DNA from: Bacteroidales bacterium
GTDB taxonomy: Bacteria > Bacteroidota > Bacteroidia > Bacteroidales > UBA932
NCBI GenBank assembly: GCA_017477335.1
Contig: JAFUVY010000013.1
Span: 1 to 64,000, forward strand
Length of the DNA stretch: 64,000 nucleotides
Direction: 5' to 3'
Below the pieces are notes generated by a model. That model saw nothing but the letters and a program-made list of their open reading frames with translations, had not been told where the DNA came from and made no database searches. Made by a program: the position numbers and the translations under genes. The first letter of the stretch is position 1. Each line of letters begins with the position of its first letter. This document shows positions 18,734 to 26,391 of this stretch, in pieces.

Positions 18734-20502
18734 TCTGCCTTAAGCTTGAGTGCAATCTGGAGTTCGTCCAGCTGGGTGTCGTCAATAGCGGACGGGGAGT
18801 CAATCATGACGTCGCGGCCCTGGTTGTTCTTGGGGAAGGCGATATAGTCACGGATGCTGTCTTGACCGCCGAAGAGGGCGCATACGCGGTCGAAGCCAAA
18901 GGCAAGGCCTCCGTGCGGCGGTGCCCCGAACTTGAAGGCATTGATAATGAATCCGAATTTGTATTCCGCCTCCTCGGGGCCTATTCCAAGCACCTCGAAC
19001 ATGCGCTTTTGCATATCGGCATTGTGGATACGGATGGAACCGCCGCCCAGCTCCGTGCCGTTGAGGACAAAGTCGTAGGCGTTGGCGCAGACGCGCTCCA
19101 GGTCTTCCTTCTTGTCAGAGTAGAACCACTTTTCGTGCTCCGGCTTGGGGGCGGTGAAAGGATGGTGCATGGCGTAAAAACGCTGGGTTTCGTCGTCCCA
19201 CTCCAGGAGCGGGAAGTCCACAATCCAAAGGGGTGCGAACTCCTTGGGGTGGCGAAGTCCAAGACGGTTGCCCATTTCAATTCTCAGGACGCCCAGCATG
19301 GTCTGGACTTTACGCTTGTTGTCTCCGCTCAGGATGAGGATAAGGTCTCCGGGTTTGGCATCGGCCGCGGCGGCAATCTTTGCCAGGTCCTCGGGCGCGT
19401 AGAACTTGTCGATGGAGGACTTGAAGCTGCCGTCGGCATTTACCTTTATAAAAATGAGGCCTTTGGCTCCCACCTGGGGGCGTTTCACCCATTCGGTAAG
19501 CTCGTCTGTCTGCTTGCGGGTGTATTCCGACGCTCCGGGGACGCAAATACCGCCGATGTAGCCGGCCTGGTCAAGGACAGAGAATCCCCTGCCCTGTGCG
19601 GCGGCGGTGAGTTCATGGATTTCCATGCCGAAGCGGATGTCCGGCTTGTCGGAGCCGTAACGGTCCATGGCGTCGTACCAGCTCATGCGGGGGATGGGGT
19701 TGGGAATCTCCACGTCCAGGACGTTCTTGAAGAGGGTGCGCATCATGCCCTCGAAGGTATTCAGGACGTCTTCCTGCTCTACGAAGGACATCTCGCAGTC
19801 TATTTGGGTGAATTCCGGCTGGCGGTCTGCACGGAGGTCCTCGTCACGGAAGCAGCGTACAATCTGGAAGTAGCGGTCATAACCGGCTACCATAAGGAGC
19901 TGCTTGAAGGTCTGGGGGCTCTGGGGAAGAGCGTAGAACTGACCGGGGTTCATGCGTGAGGGAACCACAAAGTCGCGGGCGCCTTCGGGAGTGGACTTGA
20001 TAAGGTAGGGAGTTTCTATCTCCATGAAGCCCAGGCTGTCCAGGTAGTTGCGGGTTTCGTGCGCAACCTTGTGCCTGAGTGCGAGCGCCCTCTGGAGCGG
20101 ACCGCGGCGCAGGTCCAGGTAACGGTACCTGGCACGGAGGTCCTCACCGCCGTCGGACTCCTCCTCAATGGTGAAGGGAGGGGTGACGGACTTGTTGAGG
20201 ATATTGATGCACTCCAACTTGATTTCAATGTCTCCGGTGGGGATTTTGGCATTCTTTGCCTGACGCTCCACCACCTCTCCGGTGGCCTGGATTACATATT
20301 CACGGCCAAGGGAGGTAGCCGCCTCCACAAGTGCCTCCGGAGCTTCCGCCTCCACCACCAGCTGGGTGATGCCATAGCGGTCACGAAGATCTATAAATGT
20401 CATTCCGCCAAGCTTGCGTGCCTTCTGCACCCATCCCGCCAGCGTAACTTTCTTTCCTTTGTCCTGAACGCGGAGTTCTCCGCAATTATGAGTTCGATAC
20501 AT
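18730..20502 (-). CDS. aspS: Aspartyl-tRNA synthetase
   Basis: 590 residues of the bacterial class IIb type: an N-terminal OB fold ([15 protein letters not shown]), motif 2 ([16 protein letters not shown]), the bacterial GAD insertion domain between about 290 and 410, and motif 3 in G-F-D-R. It charges tRNA-Asp in the cytoplasm. The ATG at 20502 starts the leftward run through murB and rsmA. A truncated methylase frame overlaps the first codons of aspS, so the restriction island ends right at the aspS leader. Confidence 0.97.
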   Translation of the reverse strand: MYRTHNCGELRVQDKGKKVTLAGWVQKARKLGGMTFIDLRDRYGITQLVVEAEAPEALVEAATSLGREYVIQATGEVVERQAKNAKIPTGDIEIKLECINILNKSVTPPFTIEEESDGGEDLRARYRYLDLRRGPLQRALALRHKVAHETRNYLDSLGFMEIETPYLIKSTPEGARDFVVPSRMNPGQFYALPQSPQTFKQLLMVAGYDRYFQIVRCFRDEDLRADRQPEFTQIDCEMSFVEQEDVLNTFEGMMRTLFKNVLDVEIPNPIPRMSWYDAMDRYGSDKPDIRFGMEIHELTAAAQGRGFSVLDQAGYIGGICVPGASEYTRKQTDELTEWVKRPQVGAKGLIFIKVNADGSFKSSIDKFYAPEDLAKIAAAADAKPGDLILILSGDNKRKVQTMLGVLRIEMGNRLGLRHPKEFAPLWIVDFPLLEWDDETQRFYAMHHPFTAPKPEHEKWFYSDKKEDLERVCANAYDFVLNGTELGGGSIRIHNADMQKRMFEVLGIGPEEAEYKFGFIINAFKFGAPPHGGLAFGFDRVCALFGGQDSIRDYIAFPKNNQGRDVMIDSPSAIDDTQLDELQIALKLKAE

Positions 20503-20525
20503 GAGTATATGTTTTTTCTATCCCA

Positions 20526-20533
20526 CAAAAATA
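20526..20533 (-). promoter_or_regulatory. -7 element for aspS
   Basis: Read on the minus strand, TATTTTTG matches TAnnTTTG and lies 23 bases before the aspS ATG. The string TATTTTTGTGGGATA also occurs, nearly unchanged, before the TPR gene at 28016. No TTG sits at the usual distance. Confidence 0.45.
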
Positions 20534-20575
20534 CAAAATAATCCGCATATATTCGCCTCCTCCCTCAAAATTGCC

Positions 20576-20734
20576 CTTATTCACAGAAACAGGAACTCCA
20601 CTCTGTATGCTAATCCCGCCGTTGGAAAGATGATACGGAGAGTCGGCGAAAATCATATCGAACTTGAAATCGAAGGAGTTCAGAAGTTCGATGCAATCTC
20701 CCTGCAGGAGCGTGAAGTTAACTATTATGATCAC
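20576..20734 (-). pseudogene. N-terminal remnant of an adenine-specific DNA methyltransferase (DpnA-like)
   Basis: About 52 recognisable residues start at a GTG at 20734: L-L-Q-G-D-C-I-E-L-L, then the catalytic motif IV as A-D-S-P-Y-H-L-S-N-G-G-I-S (usually D-P-P-Y), and S-V-N-K-G-N-F. Homology stops there and the frame runs on into the aspS leader, closing at 20486. An intact enzyme would need some 200 more residues with the FxGxG SAM motif. The start overlaps the end of the upstream 115-residue gene, as in an operon. I read it as a methylase cut off by the event that joined this island to aspS. Confidence 0.65.
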
Positions 20735-21065
20735 TCACCATTTCATTTAGACTTTTAAGTCTGGTTAAAATATTTGTGGGGTTAATTATGCCTATTTCAG
20801 AAGATTTTAAAATAATCTCCTGTAATAATTTAATGATTTCTTGGATACTGGATAATTGCTCTTCCGTTGTAATTTGCTCTTGAATGAGATCTCCTGTCGA
20901 AAAACCGGCCTCCTCAATCCAAGGATTCTCTTCTAATAAAATTATCCTTGCTTCATCAACACAAGAGGCACGTACACGGCCCAAAAGCTGACAGTTCTCG
21001 ACTTCTATATCGGCATTAGGTGCTATCGTTGTACCCTCGAGCGTAAAAAATAAATATTCATTCAT
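20718..21065 (-). CDS. Small acidic protein of unknown function in a restriction island
   Basis: 115 residues, not assigned. The first 60 have the pattern Y-L-F-F-T-L-E-G-T, V-E-N-C-Q-L-L-G, D-E-A-R and N-P-W-I-E-E-A-G-F, which resembles a short family common on accessory islands (from memory, unverified). The last 50 are helical and end at the methylase start. It occupies the position that dpnD has in the pneumococcal DpnI cassette, but I see no clear similarity to DpnD. The region is AT-richer than its neighbours. It is probably co-transcribed with the adjacent methylase remnant. Confidence 0.6.
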   Translation of the reverse strand: MNEYLFFTLEGTTIAPNADIEVENCQLLGRVRASCVDEARIILLEENPWIEEAGFSTGDLIQEQITTEEQLSSIQEIIKLLQEIILKSSEIGIINPTNILTRLKSLNEMVSDHNS

Positions 21066-21117
21066 TGGCTGATCGCTTTCTAATGATTAATCAATCCGTT
21101 CGACAAATAGTGGTTCC

Positions 21118-21231
21118 CTAGGATTCCACGGAATGCTCAACAGGGCCATTAAACTCAATTATAGCATCCTTTGCCTCATAGTTATAGCTGTTACACTTGG
21201 GACAACAAATATCTGAATTCCATTGGGGCAC
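21118..21231 (-). CDS. Possible 37-residue zinc-ribbon-like peptide or remnant
   Basis: Between the endonuclease and the 115-residue gene, a GTG-started frame encodes 37 residues with C-C-P-K-C-N followed by E-A-K-D-A-I-I-E-F. A single C-P-x-C knuckle suggests half of a zinc ribbon. The in-frame stop just upstream of the GTG and the small size make a gene remnant as likely as a real peptide. Nothing else was seen in the interval 21066-21272. Confidence 0.25.
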   Translation of the reverse strand: MPQWNSDICCPKCNSYNYEAKDAIIEFNGPVEHSVES

Positions 21232-21272
21232 ACTTTAAAACAATAGATTTCTTTGCTGCTTCAAGAACTATT

Positions 21273-22043
21273 TTATATCTTACGATACTCTCCGCGGGCA
21301 GTAAACTCAATGAAGCCTTTATCTCTCAAAAGCTGAAGTTGCTGGCGTATTTTATCCTTTATGAAGTTATTACCGGGATGCTTTGCTTGTAATTCATCGG
21401 CAAATGCGTATATCTGATTCAGGGTAAATGAGTTTGTCGGAATTCTATCTATACACTTGAGCACATCTAATAACCAACCACGTCTATCCAGTCTTTCCGT
21501 CTTGAGAGAAAGAGAACGCTGATAAAGTTCTATGACTTTGGATTTGTCCTCCTGAATGCTATTCTTTACAATAAAAATCCGCCCACTATCAGGGATTTCG
21601 CCAATACCTATGTTACAGCCCACCCATCCTGCTCGTTTAGCTTTATCCTTTAATGGAGGTCGTTTCTCAATAATTGAAGGCGTAAAAAAATGATTGGGGA
21701 TTAACATGAGATTATTCACAGCCCAATTAGAGTAGGTCATGACAAAAAGATTCGGATTCCGAAGTGATGTAATTCTCTCTATCATCGTCCTATATGCGCC
21801 ATCGGCAATAGTACGCCCAATGTGAGCAGTCTTACTTTCTCGGCTTTTCAACTCGAAATCTGATCGACAATCATCACAAAAGAAATCTGCTACGGGCTTA
21901 TTTGCTGAATAATGTGAGAGAATCTTTGCGCCACAGACGGGACAATACATATTTGAAGACATCCAACCCTCCGTTACGACTCTTGATATTTGAGAGCCGC
22001 TTTTATAACCAATAGCAAGATTTTCGTCAAAATGTAAGTCCAC
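21273..22043 (-). CDS. DpnI-family methyl-directed restriction endonuclease
   Basis: 256 residues from a GTG at 22043. The protein follows DpnI of Streptococcus pneumoniae closely from memory. It has L-H-F near the N-terminus, then Y-C-P-V-C-G with a second C-D-D-C pair (zinc), and the PD-(D/E)xK core P-V-A-D-F-F-C-D-D-C-x-S-D-F-E-L-K-S. R-A-G-W-V-G-C-N-I and G-R-I-F-I-V follow, and the C-terminal winged helix has K-I-R-Q-Q-L-Q-L-L-R-D-K. DpnI cuts GATC only when the adenine is methylated. All key residues appear intact. The gene has its own promoter and sits in the debris of GATC-type methylases. A longer TTG start at 22070 would overlap the -7 box and was rejected. Confidence 0.92.
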   Translation of the reverse strand: MDLHFDENLAIGYKSGSQISRVVTEGWMSSNMYCPVCGAKILSHYSANKPVADFFCDDCRSDFELKSRESKTAHIGRTIADGAYRTMIERITSLRNPNLFVMTYSNWAVNNLMLIPNHFFTPSIIEKRPPLKDKAKRAGWVGCNIGIGEIPDSGRIFIVKNSIQEDKSKVIELYQRSLSLKTERLDRRGWLLDVLKCIDRIPTNSFTLNQIYAFADELQAKHPGNNFIKDKIRQQLQLLRDKGFIEFTARGEYRKI

Positions 22044-22059
22044 GTAAGAAATCTTTATG

Positions 22060-22090
22060 CAAAAGTACAAAAAGATCAGCTATGGTCCAA
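22060..22090 (-). promoter_or_regulatory. Promoter of the DpnI-like gene
   Basis: On the minus strand, TTG (22090-22088) is followed after exactly 20 bases by TACTTTTG (22067-22060), a full match to the Bacteroidetes TTG-N20-TAnnTTTG pattern. The GTG start is 16 bases on. A GATC site, the recognition sequence of this enzyme family, lies in the spacer at 22073-22076. Confidence 0.65.
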
Positions 22091-22107
22091 GTGAAAGTGG
22101 ATCAAAA

Positions 22108-22425
22108 TCAAGCAGATATGCTTCGTCTCTGTAATAACAGTGCCCCAACGTAGGACTTTATAACCCAGTAAGTGCAGATAAGTTCCTCGTTAATATCGTT
22201 GATGACAGCCCCCTCGATATTGGGATACGCCTGAAGAATCCAGAACATAACAGCACCGCCACCGACAAACGGCTCTACATATGAAAGGTGCTGACGTGTG
22301 GCGAAGTCTCTCGGTAGAGATTTTGCCACTTCATCCAGCAATTGTGTCTTACCTCCAACCCATTAGATAAATGGACGGGCTTGTATGGTATCTTCAAAAT
22401 AACCTGCTTCATTTTTATCGCCCAT
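22108..22425 (-). pseudogene. Dam-type GATC adenine methyltransferase, broken N-terminal part
   Basis: The frame beginning at ATG 22425 reads A-R-P-F-I, then a TAA at 22365-22363, then W-V-G-G-K-T-Q-L-L-D-E-V. After about 20 more residues comes Y-V-E-P-F-V-G-G-G-A-V (SAM motif I) and V-I-N-D-I-N-E-E-L. In Dam and DpnM enzymes the stop position is a conserved Lys (K-W-x-G-G-K), so one AAA to TAA change explains it. Similarity ends near 22150 and no target-recognition or D-P-P-Y part follows. The gene is therefore dead twice over. Its first codons lie inside a repeat that recurs at 22697. Confidence 0.75.
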
Positions 22426-22454
22426 GGCCACCCTCGGCCGTGTAAGAGGGAGGG
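22413..22454. repeat. Direct repeat copy 1 (34 identical bases plus GGGAGGG)
   Basis: A 34-base string starting TTTTATCGCCCATGGCC and ending GGCCGTGTAAG, then one variable base and GGGAGGG, recurs at 22697-22738. The copy also holds the apparent start codon of the broken Dam frame. Confidence 0.85.
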
Positions 22455-22696
22455 ACCCACGAAGTGGGAGGGGTCGCACCTTGTGCGACGGCAGGAAAAA
22501 TGGGACAGGTTATTTTTTTATTCAAAAAAACCGAGTAATCACTAAAATGCTCTGGGAGGCCGATTTTGCACTTCTTGTGCAATTTAAATCCGGGGAGAAG
22601 TGCAAAAACCCCATCCTGTGACGAAAAACGTACACTCACTTTTTCCATTTCTTCTTCCCGCCAGGTCACTACTATTCCAGCAGTGCCCTGTCAGAC

Positions 22697-22738
22697 TTTT
22701 ATCGCCCATGGCCACCCTCGGCCGTGTAAGCGGGAGGG
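22697..22738. repeat. Direct repeat copy 2
   Basis: The same 34 bases as at 22413-22446, then C instead of A, then GGGAGGG. The two copies are 284 bases apart and bracket the hairpin-rich segment. Confidence 0.85.
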
Positions 22739-22758
22739 GATATACCTATTAATGGGGA

Positions 22759-22789
22759 TTGACCGGAGGGCTTTTGGAGCGTAACTTTG
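22759..22789 (+). promoter_or_regulatory. Promoter of feoAB
   Basis: TTG at 22759-22761, 20 bases, then TAACTTTG at 22782-22789: a full Bacteroidetes promoter match, with a 22-base leader to the ATG at 22812. No Fur-type palindrome was recognised in the leader. Confidence 0.7.
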
Positions 22790-22811
22790 CGGCCGAAAAA
22801 AATACAGTTTA

Positions 22812-25208
22812 ATGGTACTTGCAGATCTTCAGACGGGAAGCAAGGCTGTCATTGTACGTGTAAACGGCCATGGCGGCTTCAGGAAGAGGCTTATAGAGAT
22901 GGGGTTCATCCAGGGGAAGGAGGTGAGGGTTATCCTCAACGCTCCGCTCAGGGACCCTATTGAGTATGAAATACTTGGGTACAAGATATCCCTCCGAAGG
23001 GAAGAGGCGCGCCACATAGATGTGGTTACGGAGGAAGAGGCACGCGAAGCCCTCTCTACCGACGAGCATCTCCAGGGGCTGCCGGAAGACCTTCAGGAGA
23101 GGGAGAGGCTGGACAGGGCCCTGGCACATGTGGCCGAGGAAAGGGGGCACTCCATCCGAGTGGCCCTGGTAGGAAATCCCAACTGCGGCAAGACTTCCCT
23201 TTTTAACATAGCATCCGGAAGCCACGAGCATGTGGGCAACTACTCCGGCGTCACTGTAGATGCCAAGGAGGGGAAATTCCGTCACGGCGGATACGACATC
23301 ACCCTGGTGGACCTGCCCGGGACATATTCCCTGTCGGCCTACTCTCCGGAAGAGCTCTATGTGAGGAAAAACCTGCTGGAGGCCATGCCGGACGTGGTTA
23401 TAAACGTGGTGGACGCCTCCAACATAGAAAGGAACCTCTACCTTACCACCCAGGTCATAGACATGAATCTGCGGACGGTGATTGCCCTCAACATGTACGA
23501 CGAGCTGGAGCACAAGGGCGACAATCTGGATACCGTCCAGCTGGGAAAGCTTCTGGGCGTACCTGTATGCCCCACGGTAAGCCGCGACGGCAGGGGCATC
23601 CCCCAGCTTTTTGACACGGTTATTAAAATATACGAGAACTCGGATCCCTCCCTGGCCCGCCATATCCATGTGAACCATGGGGCGGAGCTGGAAAAGAGCA
23701 TCAGCCTTATAAGGAAGATGATATGGGAGAACGAGGATATCAGAAGCAATTACTCCACCCGTTACCTTGCCATTAAATTTCTGGAAGGCGACAAGGAGGT
23801 GGAAAAGACTTTGTCTCAATTCCCGGGATACAAGGACCTGGAGGCAGCCAGACAGGAACAGGAGCTGCACATCCGGGAGATGCTGGGGACCAACCTGGAA
23901 TCGGCCATTGTGGACGCCAAATATGCATTCATTCAGGGTGCTTTGGCAGAAACATACACCCGCTACCAGGAAGAGAAGCCAAAGCGCAGCCTCACGGACA
24001 AGATAGACGCCGTGGTGACCAACCGCTTTGCGGCATTCCCCATCTTTATTGCCCTGCTGTGGATTATTTTCTGGGCAACATTCACAGTGGGGCAGTATCC
24101 CATGGATTGGATAGAGGCCCTGGTCTCCTGGCTTGGAGACGCCGTGGGGTCACTGCTGCCGGATGGATGGCTCAAGGACCTTGTGGTGGACGGAGTGATA
24201 GCAGGCGTTGGCAGCGTGCTGGTCTTCCTTCCCAACATCATGATCCTGTACTTCTTTATTTCCATCATGGAGGACAGCGGCTACATGGCAAGGGCTGCTT
24301 TCATAGTGGACAAACTGATGCACAGGATAGGCCTTCACGGCAAGTCCTTCATCCCCATGGTGATGGGCTTCGGCTGCAATGTCCCCGCAATTATGGCAAC
24401 CCGCTCCATCGAGAGCCGGAAATCCCGTCTCATTACCATAGCCATCATCCCGTTCATGTCCTGCGCCGGAAGACTTCCCATCTTTGTGCTCTTTGCCGGA
24501 GCTTTCTTCCCGGGAAACGCCGCAACCGTGCTTTTGGGAATCTATCTTCTGGGCGTGGTCCTGGCAATTGCCAGCGCAAAAATCCTGTCGCATTTTGTCA
24601 AGGACGACGACCTTCCCTTTGTCATGGAGCTGCCTCCTTACCGCATGCCTACGGGAAAATCCATCTGGCGTCATACCTGGGAGAAAGGCAGGCAGTATCT
24701 TGAGAAGATGGCCACCACCATTCTGGTTTTCTCCATAGCCATCTGGTTCCTGGGATACTTCCCCCGCCATGACGGCAGCAAGGCCTATCAGCAGGAGCAC
24801 TCTTACATCGGCATGGTGGGAAAGGCCATAGAACCAGCCATGGCTCCGCTTGGATTCAACTGGAAAATGGACGTTGGCCTTCTTGCCGGCGTGGGTGCCA
24901 AGGAGCTTGTAATAAGCACGATGGGCGTGACTTATGCCCAGGACGGAGAAGAGTATGAAGGCCTTGGCGAAGAGAACGACACCAGGCTGCAGTCCGCCCT
25001 CAAGGCAACCGTTCCCACGGCCGCGGCCCTGGCATTCATGGTGTTCGTGCTGCTGTACTTCCCCTGCATAGCTACGTTCACAGCTATAAAGAGCGAGACG
25101 GGAGCATGGAAATGGGCCATACTCTGCGCCTTATATACAATGCTGGTAGCCTGGGTATTCGCGTTCCTTACGTACCGGCTGGGCCTTCTTGTCTGGCCGC
25201 TTACCTGA
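22812..25208 (+). CDS. feoB: Ferrous iron transporter, FeoA-FeoB fusion
   Basis: 798 residues. Residues 1-75 are a FeoA SH3-like domain (G-G-F-R-K-R-L-I-E-M-G-F). The G domain of FeoB follows, with G1 at 121-129 (G-N-P-N-C-G-K-T-S), V-D-L-P-G-T-Y-S-L and N-M-Y-D-E. The remainder is the membrane part, with the two gate motifs G-F-G-C-N-V-P-A and M-S-C-A-G-R-L-P. It imports Fe(II) across the inner membrane. Such fusions are common in Bacteroidetes. It has its own promoter and converges on the EnvC-like gene, overlapping it by eight bases. Confidence 0.97.
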   Translation: MVLADLQTGSKAVIVRVNGHGGFRKRLIEMGFIQGKEVRVILNAPLRDPIEYEILGYKISLRREEARHIDVVTEEEAREALSTDEHLQGLPEDLQERERLDRALAHVAEERGHSIRVALVGNPNCGKTSLFNIASGSHEHVGNYSGVTVDAKEGKFRHGGYDITLVDLPGTYSLSAYSPEELYVRKNLLEAMPDVVINVVDASNIERNLYLTTQVIDMNLRTVIALNMYDELEHKGDNLDTVQLGKLLGVPVCPTVSRDGRGIPQLFDTVIKIYENSDPSLARHIHVNHGAELEKSISLIRKMIWENEDIRSNYSTRYLAIKFLEGDKEVEKTLSQFPGYKDLEAARQEQELHIREMLGTNLESAIVDAKYAFIQGALAETYTRYQEEKPKRSLTDKIDAVVTNRFAAFPIFIALLWIIFWATFTVGQYPMDWIEALVSWLGDAVGSLLPDGWLKDLVVDGVIAGVGSVLVFLPNIMILYFFISIMEDSGYMARAAFIVDKLMHRIGLHGKSFIPMVMGFGCNVPAIMATRSIESRKSRLITIAIIPFMSCAGRLPIFVLFAGAFFPGNAATVLLGIYLLGVVLAIASAKILSHFVKDDDLPFVMELPPYRMPTGKSIWRHTWEKGRQYLEKMATTILVFSIAIWFLGYFPRHDGSKAYQQEHSYIGMVGKAIEPAMAPLGFNWKMDVGLLAGVGAKELVISTMGVTYAQDGEEYEGLGEENDTRLQSALKATVPTAAALAFMVFVLLYFPCIATFTAIKSETGAWKWAILCALYTMLVAWVFAFLTYRLGLLVWPLT

Positions 25209-26391
25209 GCCAGTCCTCCGGGTTCTGGGGGTTGGAGTCCTTCCACAGTTCAAAGTGGAAGAGGTCTTCTCCGCCGATAGTGTCCACAACTCCAAGCACC
25301 TGTCCGGTAGTGACCTTGTCGCCGGATTTCACCGTTACGGTCTTGAGTTTGGTGTAAAGGGTGTAGTAGGCGCCGTGGCTTACCAGCAGACACTGGTTGT
25401 AGCCCGGCAGGACAAACACCTGGGTTACGGTTCCGTTGAATACCGCGTGGGCGCTGGCTCCGCGTTTGACCGTGAGCGTGACTCCGTTGTTCTGCGGCAG
25501 CTGCACGTTCTCGTAAATCGGGTGGAAGTGCTTTCCAAAGCGCTCCGTCACGACGCCGTCCACAGGCCACGGCAGACGTCCCTTGTTGGAAGCAAACTCG
25601 TTGGACAGTTTGGTATCCACCGCCGTAGTGACGGATTTTCCCTTGGATGTACTCCTGGCCGATGCCTTTCCGGCTCCGCTGACCAGCTTGGCAATCTTCT
25701 TGTTGAGGGCTTCTATCTGACGGTTCTTCTCCTGGAGCTGCTTCTGATAGGTCTTCCTGTCGCTCTTCAGGCGGGAGCTGATGCGTGCAGCCTCGGCTTC
25801 CTCGTCCCTAAGGCGGGAGCGTTCCTGGACCACGCCGCGTCGGAGAGAATCGGCCTCGGCCCTAAGGGCGGAAAGCCGCAGTTTCTCTGCCTCAAGCGTG
25901 GCTGAAGCCTCGGCAATCTTCTGAGCCTGGCGGTTCATCTGGCCGGAGAGGCTGCGGAAATAACCAAGCCGCCGGTACGCCTGGCCTATGGATTCGCTGG
26001 AAAGCACGTACATGTACCACATGCGGCCGTCCCTGTTCTTGTAGGAGGCGTTCACAAGCCGTGCGTAATACTTGGACAGGGTGTCGTACCTTGCCTGGAG
26101 CAGTTTTATTTCACCCTCGCAGGAGGCGATGGAGTCGTCCAGCATGCGGAGCGACTGGTCACAGCGGGAAATCAGGGCCTCCCTCTTTGCTATCTTGCTG
26201 CGTACCAGGGTAAGGGTGGAAAGGGCCTTCTCGCTGCTTTTGGAGTTCTCTGCAAGTTTGCGGTTCAGGAGCTCGATGTCTTTCTGAAGACGCGCCCTGT
26301 CGCTCTCCAGTTTTTTCTTGTTCTGGGAGAAAGCGGGCGTCCAGACTGCAAGCAGGGCCGCCAGAAGGATAATATGCAGGCGGTTTCTCAT
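25201..26391 (-). CDS. EnvC-like murein hydrolase activator (degenerate LytM domain)
   Basis: 396 residues: a signal peptide, coiled coils over about 20-240, a Ser/Lys-rich linker, then an M23/LytM domain. The zinc ligands are partly lost. The usual H-x-G-x-D reads N-N-G-V-T and the usual Y-x-H-L reads Y-T-K-L; only the final H-F-E-L-W remains. In E. coli EnvC and NlpD the same losses mark an activator of cell-division amidases rather than an enzyme, and I infer that role here, in the periplasm. The gene overlaps the TPR gene by four bases and the end of feoB by eight. Confidence 0.88.
   Translation of the reverse strand: MRNRLHIILLAALLAVWTPAFSQNKKKLESDRARLQKDIELLNRKLAENSKSSEKALSTLTLVRSKIAKREALISRCDQSLRMLDDSIASCEGEIKLLQARYDTLSKYYARLVNASYKNRDGRMWYMYVLSSESIGQAYRRLGYFRSLSGQMNRQAQKIAEASATLEAEKLRLSALRAEADSLRRGVVQERSRLRDEEAEAARISSRLKSDRKTYQKQLQEKNRQIEALNKKIAKLVSGAGKASARSTSKGKSVTTAVDTKLSNEFASNKGRLPWPVDGVVTERFGKHFHPIYENVQLPQNNGVTLTVKRGASAHAVFNGTVTQVFVLPGYNQCLLVSHGAYYTLYTKLKTVTVKSGDKVTTGQVLGVVDTIGGEDLFHFELWKDSNPQNPEDWLR

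Larger units (their letters stand above)
22426..22811. other. Structured noncoding region between the methylase remnant and feoAB
   Basis: 386 bases with no credible gene. It holds several perfect short hairpins: CCCAC-GAA-GTGGG (22456-22468), GTCGCAC-CTT-GTGCGAC (22473-22489) and TTGCAC-TTCTT-GTGCAA (22566-22582). It also has a 12-base inverted repeat (TTTTGCACTTCT at 22564-22575 and its complement at 22596-22607), a run of seven T at 22512-22518, the second copy of the 34-base direct repeat, and the feoAB promoter at its right end. The content suggests one or more noncoding mobile repeats rather than a simple leader. Confidence 0.7.

Noticed and set aside
20718..21065. Homologue of DpnD from pneumococcus
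   Set aside because: Only the position matches. I could not see DpnD-like motifs, so the gene is left as unknown.
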